DNA from: Drosophila pseudoobscura
Taxonomy: Eukaryota; Arthropoda; Insecta; Diptera; Drosophilidae
DNA: 64,000 nt
Assembly (NCBI RefSeq): GCF_009870125.1
Contig: NC_046679.1
Location: 13,764,001-13,828,000 of the forward strand
Reading direction: 5' to 3'
Of the stretch, positions 52,329 through 64,000 are shown piece after piece. The number at the start of each line of letters is the position of its first letter. Position 1 is the stretch's first letter. Both the position numbers and the translations under genes were made by a program. The notes beneath the pieces were generated by a model, which searched no databases, was not told the origin of the DNA, and worked only from the letters and a program-made list of their open reading frames with translations.

Positions 52329-55098
52329 GGACAGAACAGAAGGCCCAGTGAAATATGATGAAGCAAAGCGTCCATCGTATATACGTCTATAATCTATAAA
52401 GATAATAATCCGCTATCACTGCACAATCGTGTAGAAACCCTTGAAGGTGAAAATCTTAAAGTTTTAATCCCCATCGATCGCTACCTTCAGATCAGCCACA
52501 ACACAAGCCAAATATCTTAGCAACGTACACACAACGCGTACCTCCAACATGAACCCATCTATCCCAACATTGCAATGTTCAATAATCACAAACAAGGATC
52601 GACCTGGTCCGATTTCCCTTTACTGACCAAACACTTTCGGATTGTGCAATACTAAAAACAGCTATACACTGTTTGAACAAGATTAAGAAGACTCAAATGT
52701 AATCAATAACAAGATTTTATCTACTCACAATATATGTACTCGTATTGTATAACCCATTATACTGGTGGATCTAAATGTTTATTCGAGTTGTAGCACAATT
52801 ACTATATATACTCGTGCTTTTGTGTCTATACTACGAACTATAGTCAATGTAGGAAGTGGAAAGAAGGTCCAATCACTTGAGGAATCGCTATCATCGTTGG
52901 ATTCCAATTCATTTGAGGGTTTCGAGCTTGATATACGAAAGAGGCTGGTAGAATAAGAATTCAAATATATTTAGTCAAGCACAAAATAACCGCATACATA
53001 CATAATACGTATATAGATATATCATCCCTTGATTTTAAGTGAAATTTTTTGCGAACAATTTTAAGTCAACTCGTTTGATATTGGGGTGAAACGGAAGTTG
53101 TATTCCTGGGATGAGCAGATAAGGTATAATTTAATTTTTGGAAGAAATTCTTTTGAAGAACTTTACTTTAGTACATTTTTGGAGTGTTTATTCGAAATGA
53201 ACTTATGCGTTAATTTACAAGTTAATAATAATCGGATAATATTAGCCCTGAAAGGGGAAATATTTTAATAAATATCCTACTGGTAATATACATATACATA
53301 CAGTAACTTTTAAAGAACTTTAATAAACATGCATAACTATTGAATGTTAGACACACTTCTTCTGTGTTTGTTTTTGTAGAATACTCGGACGTGGGTTGCA
53401 CCCTTGAGTTTTCATTCATCATTCGATGTCGTTGATTGATGGGATTTTTCCCACCCTTCGCATGCAGTTGGCGAAAGCTTGAAAAGCTCTCCCATCGGCT
53501 GCAAGTGAAAAGCTAACGAGCGACTTCCATCCGCTCGTTTGACTCGTGCCAAACACCGCAGGCACCGCACCGCGCCACACGCACTTTGACACCCATCGAT
53601 GGGTCGTGTGACCAGGCTTGATGGGGGGGCATGGGGTCTGCCTGATTATCGGGTGGGACGGGGGGACTGTGGGTCTAGACACGGGGTGGCAGTCTTCACT
53701 TAGCATCGTGCTAAACGAAACGAAACAAATGAATGAAAATATTATGTGGCCATAGAGAATGTCACTCGTCAGCGGCGTGGTGCGACAGACCTATGCCAAA
53801 ACGCATTCGGGCCAACTTTTCCCAGTTTTCCCAGCGCCTCTGCCAGCGTGTGGCTGCTCTTTTTGTTGCCCAAATGTAGCTAATGCCCCAAAGTTGCCTG
53901 CTTCATAGCCACTATGAAATATGGTTGCCAAAATACACACAAGATGGGTGCGACCACGGGGCGAGACGGATCCATAAATGTGACTGTAAGGTGCGTGCAA
54001 TAACTGAATGGATTATGGTAGATTACCACGTAATATGATCTGAAGATTTAGCAATAAGGTTTGCTCTTTTGATTGGAAATATGAACCACGTTTTATTTGT
54101 TGACTTTCTTAAGAAATTTAATAGCAACACTGGTTTGCATTAAACAAGTCTACCTAGGGATTTTCCTATCAATGTGCCGAGTGGCTGCTATAAGTCGATG
54201 GGACTTCCTACATACAAGATTCCTTTTTCGACCAAGGAACTATTATTTTGTAGTTATAAAAACTTACCATACATGACTCTTAAAAGACGCATCCAAATGT
54301 TTGAGAGTCCTCTCTTAATCTAATTTATTTTTGTATGTTTTAAATTAACTAGAAACTGTAAATTTTATAAGTGGGAAGAATATACACATTTTTGTCAAAA
54401 TAACACAATTTCTCAAGGCATCTTCCCTTTTATATATGTATGTACTTCCATCACCCATGGCACATCACAGATTTCCTTGCTATTCATTCCAGCACTAATG
54501 TCGCGCACGTTACTCTCTCATGTGAGGGAAAACTGCGACGCTTCGTCGCTAGCTTTTAGATACAAATCTGAATGAAATGTCGCCACTGCTTATCAGATAA
54601 GTTCGGAGCGCGCTGGAGTACGGTTGCTGCTGAATGGAGACGGGACACGGACTCAAAACTTGATTCGCTCTGTGCCGCTCTGTGTGTTTACAAGTCGAGA
54701 GTTGTCGCCGATTATAGGCGACGTGCCTCCAAAATCAGAGCCAAGTCAACGTCCGGGTGCGAGTGCAGTGACGGGAACGGACTACGGAATACGGTTATCG
54801 TAGCCGGGAACGGTACGGGGATCGGGAATCGGGGATCGACCTCGCCGCTTGGTAATTTGGTGCGTTTGCGTGCCAGTGCCTGTCCAGTGACAGTCGAGAG
54901 AGTCAAGACGCTACCAGGCAGACTAGTCGCTGGATGAGTCTCCGTTCGCGTCATCGAATTATTATAATTAGCATAGTTGGGGGGGACACAACCGCGGGCA
55001 GATAAACGGCATCGGAATTTATCGCAGCTAGTGGAAATTTTGTGAAAACAAAAGCCGCTTTCGTAAGGGGAAAAGTTCCAGTTCCAGAGGACACGAAT
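52329..55098. other. Intergenic region and GPCR 5' UTR
   Basis: AT-rich DNA with short random ORFs up to about 54.5 kb. The last 500-600 bp, GC-richer, are probably GPCR 5' UTR and contain an upstream ORF of 121 codons (54572-54937) if transcription starts early enough. No repeat family was recognised. Confidence 0.5.
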
Positions 55099-56807
55099 AT
55101 GCCAGACTCCGACTCCGAATCGGAGATCCTGGCCGGCGTCACCGACGACAACGTCCCCCTGTGGACGGCTGGGAATGTGAGCCAACTGCTCGGACCGGCA
55201 CGCGATCCATTGGCCATTGTGGTGCCGGTGACAGTCGTCTACTCGCTGATATTCCTCAGCGGCGTGGTGGGCAACATTAGCACCTGCATCGTAATCAAGA
55301 AGAACCGCTCTATGCACACGGCCACCAACTATTACCTCTTCTCGCTGGCCATCTCCGATTTCCTGCTGCTGCTCTCGGGCGTGCCCCAGGAGGTGTGGTT
55401 CATCTGGTCCAAGTATCCGTACGTCTTTGGCGAGTACTTCTGCCTGGGACGCGGTCTGCTGGCCGAGACCTCGGCCAATGCCACCGTCCTGACCATCACC
55501 GCCTTCACCGTGGAGCGCTACATAGCCATCTGCCACCCGTTCCTGGGGCAGGCGATGAGCAAGCTCAGTCGGGCCATACGCATCATCGGTCTCGTCTGGG
55601 CCCTGGCCGTGCTCACCGCCATCCCGCAGGCGGCGCAATTCGGGATCAACAGCTACGCCGGCGTGGACAAGTGCGTGGTGGTGCGCGTCATCGTCGAGCA
55701 CTCGTTTCAGCTCTCCACCTTCATTTTCTTCTTTGCGCCCATGTCCATCATCTTTGTGCTGTACCTGTTGATAGGCCTACAGCTCTACCGCTCCAACCTG
55801 AGCGATGGCCCGGCCCCAGCTCTGGCGACGTCCCGGAGGCCGCCGCTGAAGAATGTGCAGTCGGACACTATCCTGTACCGCTACGCCGGCTCCAACTCCG
55901 CGGTGAACATCAACGGTGGGGGATCGGGCGCCCAGCTGAGCTCCGTGCGGGGTCGACTCAATCACTATGGCACACGGCGTGTGCTGAGGATGCTCGGTAA
56001 TTATGCAGCCCTGGGGTAGACCAGACATCAGACATCAGACATCGGGCCATATGCCCCTAATCGTTCTAAGCCTGTTAATCAGTCGCTCTCTGGGCAATTT
56101 ATTGCGTTTGTCATTTGTCATTTGTCGTTTGTCGTTTCTCATTTATGATTATGGCGATTGCCAAAAAAAGTACAAAGTACTTCAACATTCATTCACTCTT
56201 TATCTTTATCTGTCTCCTGGCAGTTGCTGTGGTGGTCTGCTTCTTCCTTTGCTGGGCCCCCTTCCATGCCCAGCGACTGATTGCCATCTATGCCCCCGCC
56301 CGGGGCGCCAAGCTGCACGAACAGCACGAGCTTCTCTACACGGTGATGACTTACGTCTCCGGGGTGCTCTACTATCTCTCCACCTGCATCAATCCGCTGC
56401 TCTACAACATCATGAGCAACAAGTTCCGCGAGGCCTTCAAGGTAGGGATCATTGTTGTATCGCACTGTATAGTCCCATAGATATCCGTATTTCAGGCCGT
56501 GCTCTTTGGCAAAAAGTTGTCCAAGGGTTCGTTGAACTCCCGCAACCACATCGAGTCGCAGCGGTTGAGGAGAGCCCTGAACTCCTCCAGCCAGACGCAA
56601 CGCGTTTCCATTGAGTCGGCGGAGGCGCAACAGTCGAAACAGACACTAACGCAGGTGGGTTTTATGGCTATAGGTACCCACCCTGACTATCAATCTATCA
56701 ATTACCTCTCGAATACTCTCTCTCAGACCCCGCACCATGATCGCCTGGCCCTGGCCAAGCCGCAGCTCGCTTCCCAGTACGCCATGATCAATGCCCAGAT
56801 CAACTAG
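55099..56807 (+). CDS. PK1-R: Pyrokinin/neuromedin U-type neuropeptide GPCR, PK1-R-like
   Basis: Four exons (55099-55996, 56224-56441, 56496-56654, 56727-56807) give 451 aa. The N-terminus is acidic with an NVS glycosylation site. TM1 is VVYSLIFLSGVVGNISTCIV. TM2 carries YYLFSLAISDFLLLL with the conserved Asp. TM3 ends in ERYIAICHP, the ERY form of DRY. TM6 follows the first intron (VVVCFFLCWAPFHAQRL) and TM7 has STCINPLLYNIMSNKFREAF. Loop sequences such as WSKYPYVFGEYFCLGRGLLAE fit the pyrokinin/CAPA/neuromedin U receptor group, which signals through Gq. PK1-R (CG9918) is preferred over PK2-R or CapaR because the neighbours resemble CG9913 and CG9920. The third loop has a Ser/Gly/Asn-rich insertion. 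Confidence 0.88.
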
Positions 56808-59799
56808 AGGCGGACGCGAGAGGCAACTCAATCTCCAGCCTCTCATCGAGCCGCTTGCTTCCGAATGCTAATTTATTTATATATTGTTTAAGCCAGATTC
56901 TTAGTTAGTCACTTGTTTTTGTCTTTACCGAGTCCACTGCTACGGCCGCTATCGCTGCTGTTGCTGTTGCTGCTGCTACCAAAGCGTTTAGTACAACCTG
57001 CATTTGCATTCATTTGCCTTGCAATTAGACCTTAATTACTCGCTCTCTCGCTCTGTCTACTATATATTTATCTACTATAAAGATTTTCATTCATACAGAA
57101 TCAGAATCAGTGTCGGCACGAGTTCGCCTGAGCTAGTCTTTCAAGCATTAAGATTTACGGCTATTTAGTGTAAGAATAGTATTCAATGTGCTTCGCTCTC
57201 TGCAATTAACGTAATGGCGGCACGCCTAGAGGGGATTTACGCTGGAAACAAAAGCTTTGCAGACTCAAGAATAGAAAGAAGAAAGCAAGTACATATAGCT
57301 TTTGCGAATTCTATGTCTAAGAAAATATGCTTAATCCAAACAGAACAACAAAAATGTGGCACAAATATTCGATATATATTTTAGAAGCTAAAATTCTCAG
57401 AAAAGTCATTAATTCTATTCAAATACTGACCCCCTTTAAAAGCAATTTCAGCTGGAAATCATAGAAATATAATATTTAAAGACATTGCTTAGATTGATTC
57501 ATAATTTTAAGAGAGTCAAAATGGTACGACTGTACAGTGAAATTACTTCTGGAAATCATATTTCTTTCAAGTCGATGTATTTAATACAATCTTAGGGTTT
57601 TTTCCAGAAATATTCATCAAATAAAGTTTACCGCATTCTGCTTGCCTTAATTTCTGTAGCGTTTTAGTTCAACAACCTTGAAGCCAGAAATTATCATCGA
57701 AATACATTTAAAGATTGATTATAATTCATCGACTTTATTGAACAGCCAACGACGCTGTTGAATCAATGGGAAGGAACCCTTGAGGAATTATAATAAACGA
57801 TATACCCGAATTATTCCACAAATAAAACTTAGCATATTCCCATAACCATTCGCCTTTTTTCCGCATCCCGGTGTCTCTCTATCTCCCTTCAGCAACTACT
57901 AAGGATTCGCCGTGCTCCAAATGTAATTTGCCCATAAATATATTTGGGTTTTGTATCGATTGTGGCCTGTCGTCTGCCCGACTACAAATGAAATTCTAAT
58001 GAGGTGCCAGGCGGATGGTTCAAGGTCATGCAAATGCGCGGACTCCGTGGCGCATTAGTAATCCTGCAAATTGTCATGAAAATGCAATCAACCAAATGGA
58101 TGCCAGTGCCCTGTATGATTTGTACCCCCAGACAGAGTGGAGGTTCACTTCAATTGCATAGAGGACCTGTCCGTTGGCAGGAGCTAGCAAATACTAGGTG
58201 GCAAATGCGTCAAAGCCCAAAGCGCAGCGGGCCATAAAGGAGCACACAACAAACAAGGCAACAAAAAAGCGAGAGTGAAACAGTCAGACGGATATAAACC
58301 ACATAAAATTGTTCCACCAACGTCACGTAAAGCCGAACAAATATAATCACAGACACACAAAACACATGCCTGCAAAAGTGACGTAGAAATTATGAAGTTT
58401 TGTGATTTACGAGCGAATCGAGGGAGCAAAGCAGCAGAAAGGAAAAAACCGGAAAGAATGGTTTGGTTCGAGTACCGAGGCCTTAGATACCCTTGCTGCT
58501 CTATATCTGATGTTCGATTTTACCTTAAAGACTTTGCTTTAAATGATCCATAAATTGAACACAGTCAAAAGGGTATAAGAATATAGCGAAAGTATTTTTT
58601 TGTTTGATCTTATTTACATGAATCTATTACCAATCATATACATTGCAACTTTGGCGGAATTATCTTAAGAAACACAATTGTTTTTTTAACAAAGACTCTC
58701 ATTACGACCGAATGTTCAGATGATTTTCGCAACCCCCAATATATAGAACAACGCTAGCACGAAAAATAAGGGGCTGATTGAATTTTCAGCCAAAAGTCTT
58801 AATTAATGAGCGAAGGGAAGGAAATTATAGGATATAAAACTAACATTGCTCATTCCATTCGGATATTGATTTTAATGCAGAATATATAGACGCATACTGG
58901 GATGCATACTTTGATCAAGAATATATACACTTTATGGGGTTCAAGAACCATTATTTACTTTGTTGAAGTAATAAATATGCGGTGTGTTATGTAGGCGTAT
59001 AAAAAAAAGCCCTGGGAAAAGTTAAGCACAACAAAATTTCTAACATCATTTAACGCGCTACAAGTTTAGACAAACACACCCACCCATCCATCCACCCACC
59101 CACCGCTCCACAAACACCAACGCAACCTCACACATACACACTTAAGCACGTACAACACACACACAAGGCAGGAAGGAAGACTCACGCACTGACTCACGCG
59201 GAGAGAGAGAGAAAGCAGAACAATAGAGAGGCGATGTGGCTGGCTTTGTGTTTGGGCTGGACCGTGTTAGCCGCAACTATTAAGGCTTTCAGCTGTTTAT
59301 TGCGGTAACTACTGACACAGTGGGTACATTATTTATTGTTCAATTTATTGCTTACCATAATATAAGATTAGCATTATACCACTTACAGAAAGAACAGTTG
59401 TGGTCAAACAAGAAGATTTATATTCATTATATTCGTCGTAGATGAGTCAATCAGAGGAGCATTTGACAGGGAATGCAACGATGGGAATTTCTAGACCAGA
59501 AACCGAAACACTGACAGCTTTTAACTCTACTAATTTTTATCAATCGCAGTAACCTCTTTTTGCTCTTCCATCGCATGTGGAATGTTTTTTCTGAACAAAT
59601 ACATTTGTAGGACTAGGAAAAATCAGTTCCCAGTCGAGAGTGTTACGAAGCACATCGTAACAAGAAAACAAGAAAAAAAAATTTAAAAAATAAAAAAAAC
59701 AAAAAAAAATATTTTCCGGACAGCAAAAGTGAGAATTTCAAATTAGTTTCGAATCTTGTGAACAAAATTACTTAAATTTTTTTTCGGAAATATTTTCAG
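56808..59799. other. Intergenic region, mostly AT-rich
   Basis: Starts with the GPCR 3' UTR and then noncoding DNA with CCCAYC and ACAC simple repeats at 59.07-59.17 kb. A dispersed-repeat fragment lies near 58.91 kb. The 3' end holds the Hsp10-like gene's promoter and 5' UTR. Confidence 0.5.
58908..58945. repeat. Dispersed Drosophila repeat fragment
   Basis: ATACTTTGATCAAGAATATA followed by TACACTTTATGGGGTT is a string that recurs in many fly repeat relics. Family and ends cannot be fixed by eye. Confidence 0.45.
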
Positions 59800-60108
59800 A
59801 TGGCCAACGCTATTAAGAAGGTCATTCCCATGCTGGACCGCATTCTGATCCAGCGCTTCGAGATGAAGACTACCACTGCCGGTGGCATACTGCTGCCGGA
59901 GGAGTCGGTGCCGAAGGAGATGCAGGGCTTGGTGGTGGCCGTTGGACCCGGCGCTCGCAACCCGGCCGGAGCTGGCCACCTGTCCATCGCCGTCAAGGAG
60001 GGTGATCGTGTCCTGTTGCCCAAGTACGGGGGCACCAAGGTGGACATGGACGACAAGCGCGAGTACGTGCTCTTCCGCGAGAGCGACATCCTGGCGAAGC
60101 TGGAATAA
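59800..60108 (+). CDS. Mitochondrial 10-kDa chaperonin (Hsp10/GroES family), CG9920-like
   Basis: A 102-aa ORF, the normal Hsp10 length, with the family core: VIPMLDRILIQRFEMKTTTA, the mobile loop GGILLPEESVPKEMQG that contacts Hsp60, VVAVGPGARNPAG, and the C-terminal GDRVLLPKYGGTKV, LFRESDILAKLE. It caps Hsp60 during folding in the mitochondrial matrix. The start ATG directly follows a strong acceptor (TATTTTCAG), so an untranslated upstream exon is likely and the coding part has no intron. Flies carry a main Hsp10 and a second copy; synteny favours the second (CG9920), often male-germline expressed. That choice is from memory. Confidence 0.93.
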   Translation: MANAIKKVIPMLDRILIQRFEMKTTTAGGILLPEESVPKEMQGLVVAVGPGARNPAGAGHLSIAVKEGDRVLLPKYGGTKVDMDDKREYVLFRESDILAKLE

Positions 60109-61032
60109 GATGCAGGAATCCACACACCAACACATACATACCCACCCTACACACGTACACTGCTCACACTTCAGACCGGCGCAGCAAAGAAACTAATTTC
60201 CAATTTGCTAATGCGCTACTTGCGTTCGAATTTAAATGATTATCATGTGTTAAATGTTTATTTGGTATCTTCCACTTGCACAACACACTTGACCCCCAAA
60301 CACACCCCCCACACTCGTTGAGATGAATGTGATAGAGCATACGCGGCCAGGTCAAACCGCTATGAGGCGCCACATGATTTTATGTTGCACAAAGCTTTGA
60401 AATAAACTACATAAAGAGAAAATTGTTTTAAATTGTTCTTGCACTTGGTAACCCACTGACACAGTGGAGTCTGGTAGAAGTCAAATAGTGAAAGATCTCT
60501 TGAGCGAACACCCAAGATGGAAATGAGAAAAACGAGGCTAGAAAATAAATTAATTATTTTCAAATATTTTTGACATTTGTGAAGCAGTCTACTTGGATAT
60601 GTATCCTTTTACCAGAGTTGACACCTTTGGAAACGACAGCCCTACAGATTTGCCTACAGGCAGAGTTGCCACTGTTGTTAAAAGTCAATCCTTGACGTCA
60701 GCCACAAAATAAACTCTTTGTGCGTGGGGGGCCGAACTGCAGCAACTTTTCCCTCCCATGAGAGGTGTGGAGACGAGACTCCCCTCCGACTACGCACCTG
60801 GCTCACCAACAACACCAACACCAAGAGCGACAGGCCACCCCACTCAACGCCACTCTACTGTCCATGGGGCAGGCAGCCTGTTGCGTGGGCGCCTCTCTCT
60901 ATGCTCATTGGCGGCGTTTTCTTCGTGCCCGAGTGTCCGACTCGGGTCTGTTTCGGGCTGGCTCCATTGGCTGCCTTATCTTTTGGCGCTCTAATGGAAC
61001 CATGCTGGTTGCATGCTTCCTCTACGAGTAGC
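60109..61032. other. Hsp10-like 3' UTR and upstream DNA of the next gene
   Basis: Noncoding. ORFs around 60.72-61.10 kb lack coding texture and overlap the TATA box of the following gene. Confidence 0.5.
60401..60406 (+). terminator. Poly(A) signal of the Hsp10-like gene
   Basis: AATAAA lies 293 bp after the stop codon, with no better candidate nearer. Confidence 0.5.
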
Positions 61033-61040
61033 TATAAAAG
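61033..61040 (+). promoter_or_regulatory. TATA box of the signal-peptide gene
   Basis: TATAAAAG is a near-perfect fly TATA box. A start site about 30 bp downstream would leave a 5' UTR of about 180 bp before the ATG at 61244. TATA-type promoters are common for neuropeptide and other regulated genes. Confidence 0.65.
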
Positions 61041-61243
61041 CCGTTGGTCGACCGCATTTTGTTGGCAATTCGAAAAGTGTTGGCATCAACAAGTTCGGAG
61101 GTGAAAATTGCAGAAAGTTTAACAAAAGTTTAACCAAAATTCTCAAAGTTTTTGAAAACATACCAAATTGGAAAAGACATTACAAAATTTTAAAAAATTA
61201 AAACAATTTTAAGTGCAAGTTTTAGTAATTAAATTGCTTGAAA

Positions 61244-61307
61244 ATGTGGTACATGAAGTGCAGTTGGACTTTGTTGGTATTTGTGGCACTCTTTGCCCTG
61301 GTGTCAG
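61244..61307 (+). CDS. CCHa1: Signal-peptide exon of a secreted peptide precursor, CCHamide-1-like (3' exons not found)
   Basis: The exon encodes MWYMKCSWTLLVFVALFALV followed by Ser and the first base of a Gly codon, ending at a TCAG/GTAAAA donor. This is a textbook signal peptide, preceded by a TATA box. It closely resembles the start I recall for the fly CCHamide-1 precursor (MWYSKCSWTLVVLVALFALV), whose mature peptide follows at once after the signal. No exon coding for the expected CLEYGHSCWG core was found up to 64000, so the first intron is at least 2.7 kb or the assignment is wrong. Confidence 0.5.
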
Positions 61308-64000
61308 GTAAAATAATTTCAGAAAATTCCAGAATAAATATTACTATAATATTCTTAACACACACAAACGATAAAAGATTTGGTTTAAATTTCGTTTAAA
61401 ATGGTTGGAAATTCGTTTAAAATAAAGTGTTATTTTTGAAGCATACTTTTGGGCCCTTGGAAATGGTGAAATTTTTATTTCCGTTTTAGTCATTTGCTGC
61501 TGCGTCATGATCATAAGTGTTTCTTGGAATTTCCTGGCTTATCTGGGCCATAAAAATACCAAACTACCTACTGATTAACACGTATTACCTATACTCCGAT
61601 ATTCTGGTTTGCCATCCCATAATCCTGCACTCCCCCATGTCCTGCCATTGCCTCTAATCCGTCTTATCAGCTTCAGTTTTATGCACATTTTCCTGTTGAT
61701 ACGCCTTTGTTTGCCCGTTGATTCAGCGGCTTCCCTTTTGGGTTTTCTATACAAATTCCTTAGTCACCGCGAAGGTAGGACAGAACATGGAGAAGCATGG
61801 AGCAGAGATCACGGTCGGAGGGGGCTGGGTTTACCACTTTTACCCTCCAAATGCGTCGACGCTTTCAATTGCTGTCGTAAATTAATCCACACGGCGTGCC
61901 AAATAACAACCGGCAACCGACAACCGACAATGGTAAGCGGCACAGCCACGGTGGAAACGGAGAACGATGGACTAAGAGACAGCGGGAAATTCAGCGGGAA
62001 AAAACCCAAAGCGAACGTGTGAACCCGCCAAGCTGTGCCGCCTGCAGGCATTGCAGCCACATCCATTCCCTTCTGCTGCTGGTGGCAGTGGGTGTGGTCA
62101 GAGATTGGCAATAGACAAGAGCTCAAAGAGTTGGGTGTTTCAGTGGATGAAGGTGGATGATATGAATGCAGATTGTAGATTGGGTTAGGTTCAGATTGAA
62201 ATACGCATCAAATACATCATAGAGGAGATCAATTGGAGTTGTTAGGGATCGAAAGTCACTCATCTGAAGGTCTTCAGGGTATCTGTTTGCAATAATGAAA
62301 TTTATGAACTCACTCTCATAAATCTAATGATTAATAATGATAGGTATATCTCACTAGCATTGGAATAATAGGCCCACACGACTATATGGCAATCGTAACA
62401 GTAATAGGCACTGGATGATCTCATCAAATGTAATAGATACATCCGCTCGCAAGGGCTTCCTTGAAGAGAAGGGGGTTCTGTGTAAAATTTTAAGAGCCAG
62501 CGAAATCAAACATCGTACACGGATTTGTTGACATTTGTCAGAATTTTTTACGATTCTGGCCCGAATGGGGTTTGAGATTTGGGGACGCTTCTGACTATCA
62601 TAAAACTACCCATAAAGCAATCAGATGTTGTATTCAAATCTGATTGACCAAGGCTGACCAGTACTCCCAGCTAATAGACATATAAATAAACAAACCTAGC
62701 CAGAATGATGTTCAAAATTAAATGCTTCTGCCATAAATGATCATTCTGGTGAATCCCCAAACCAATTAAACCTCACTTAGGTACTTGGCCAGAAAAAACC
62801 ATTAAAAGTCAGTTCGGGCAAACTGTTTTGAGGTAAGGTTATTAAAAAATGCCATTACCCCGAAGTGGATACGCCAACGCGGTTTCCGAGTTGACCAAGA
62901 TCAAGGATATGGCCATTAAAAGTGAGGGTCACGGTAATTAGGTGATGGTGGAAGCCTTACAGGGAGGAAGGATGTTCGATGGTGGGTGACAGAAGGGGGC
63001 GGCTGTTAAACGGAGCCTTCGTTTAATGACAGCCCTTCGAAAAGGCATCGAGAGAAAGCCCGCTATCTCTGATGGCCTCTATGCCTGTCAACAAGTGTGT
63101 GTGTGTGTGTGTGTGTCTGCACGCTGGTTGTTTGTATTAGTGTATCTGTGAGGGCCCGGCAACAATTAATCCACGGTTTAAGTAATTGACAAATGATTAC
63201 ATGTTTGATATATGGCCAGGGTAGCAACAGTCGAGGGAGGAGTCATGATAGAATCGTCTGGTCTGACATTTATATTTATCTTGGCTTATGCAAACACCCC
63301 TCAAATTCCTCACACCCCATCCCCTATCCGACGACATCCCCCACGCTTATATCCAGGCCAATTGTTAGCCATCTGCGTCATGGAACTTGTTGCTGCTGCT
63401 GCTGTTGCCTTTGTGTAACCCAGAGATCTCCTATTCCATACTGCTTCCATTCACACACTTTCACCGGAGCGACAGTTGCGCAAAAGCGTATTCACATCCG
63501 TATCCACGTGTCCGTCCATGTCCCAGCTGAGCCTTCATTGCTGACGCCTTCTGATGCGTTGCCTTCCATTTGTGTGATTAGTTCTTGGCTCTTCAACACT
63601 TTTCGGGCCACACAATGCAACAGCAGGAGTTTTCGCATCAAGGACACGTTGTATAAGAGCTACAGCCCCACAGGTAGGATGATGATGGGGCATGACTACT
63701 CCCACACCTAGTACCTTCCACCAAATGGGAGGCATCCGCCTGAGTGCATTACTCAACCCGCTCTGACTCTAGCATATGAGTGCCGTGCCGTAATGGTCGC
63801 ATTTATCATGGGTCGCGACATTAGTAGCCAAGCACACAATAAACAACTGCAGCATCCACTGTGGCCTGTGGCTTTCACTGGCTTACCTTTAACTTTTCCT
63901 TTTCCGTTTTAAAGAAAAACCTTTGCCTAGGCGCAACAGGGGACTGAGCTGCGGCTCATTTACCCATAAATTTATGCGCACACACAGTCTTGGCCCGTCA
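61308..64000. other. Probable large first intron, no recognised exon
   Basis: AT-rich sequence with random ORFs. A 30-codon ORF at 62850-62942 (MPLPRSGYANAVSELTKI...) has a mildly coding look and ends near a GTAATT donor, but is unsupported. A GT microsatellite lies at 63095-63117. Confidence 0.45.
63095..63117. repeat. (GT)n microsatellite
   Basis: Eleven uninterrupted GT units. Confidence 0.9.

Noticed and set aside
53419-53706. 95-codon minus-strand ORF
   Set aside because: No coding texture, no splice or promoter context, Pro/Arg/Ser chance composition.
54712-55701. 329-codon minus-strand ORF over the GPCR first exon
   Set aside because: It is antisense to a confident receptor exon. 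The opposite strand of GC-rich coding DNA commonly stays open, and no domain is visible.
58460-58485. GGTTCGAGTACC as a tRNA B box
   Set aside because: No matching A box or acceptor stem within the right distance on either strand.
63193-63711. 172-codon plus-strand ORF in the last kilobase
   Set aside because: Starts in noncoding-like DNA, contains a GCT/GTT repeat translated as polycysteine, and has no homology I can see.

Overview
This is a 64 kb stretch of a Drosophila-like fly genome. The grounds are short 59-120 bp GT-AG introns, AT-rich intergenic DNA, simple-sequence tracts and fly core-promoter motifs. The gene set (RpII140, 140up, twinfilin, Abi, a Kif19-type kinesin, an Or88a-like odorant receptor, a pyrokinin-type GPCR, a small Hsp10) recalls the D. 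melanogaster 88A region of 3R. Divergence and relic content suggest another lineage, possibly the obscura group; that species guess is inference. Gene models were spliced by hand, and every complete model closes in frame.

Layout: 1-5.8 kb holds two tandem members of a cysteine-rich, DUF4788/DUF4776-type family. Only the 3' end of the first is present, and repeat relics with a jockey-like LINE lie between them. From 5.8 to 16 kb is gene-poor DNA with LINE fragments. From 16 to 18.2 kb come a TFIIA small-subunit paralog (minus), an orphan coding remnant (minus) and an intronless Lifeguard/Bax-inhibitor-like gene (plus). From 18.2 to 29.3 kb is mostly noncoding, but it holds a probable two-exon 74-aa single-pass membrane protein (minus, 26.1-26.55 kb) and most of a secreted protein gene (plus, 27.65-28.07 kb).

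From 29.3 to 38.1 kb is a dense housekeeping block. RpII140 (minus) and 140up (plus) diverge from a roughly 290 bp promoter; twf (minus) and Abi (plus) diverge from a roughly 460 bp promoter; 140up and twf meet tail to tail. Both shared promoters carry ATCGAT (DRE-like) sites, joined by an E-box or by Motif 1.

From 38 to 64 kb genes are more spaced. They are the Kif19-like kinesin with a probable distant noncoding 5' exon and Inr/DPE promoter, the odorant receptor (minus), an F-box/LRR gene with a candidate myristoylation exon and a possible double stop-codon readthrough tail, the pyrokinin receptor-like GPCR, the Hsp10-like gene, and a TATA-driven signal-peptide exon that resembles the start of CCHamide-1. 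No CRISPR array, rRNA, tRNA or prokaryotic feature was seen.

The most notable observations are the hidden two-exon membrane microprotein, the in-frame coding-like tail beyond two leaky-context stops of the F-box gene, the tandem DUF4776-type paralogs, and a perfect 10-bp inverted repeat in the RpII140/140up promoter.
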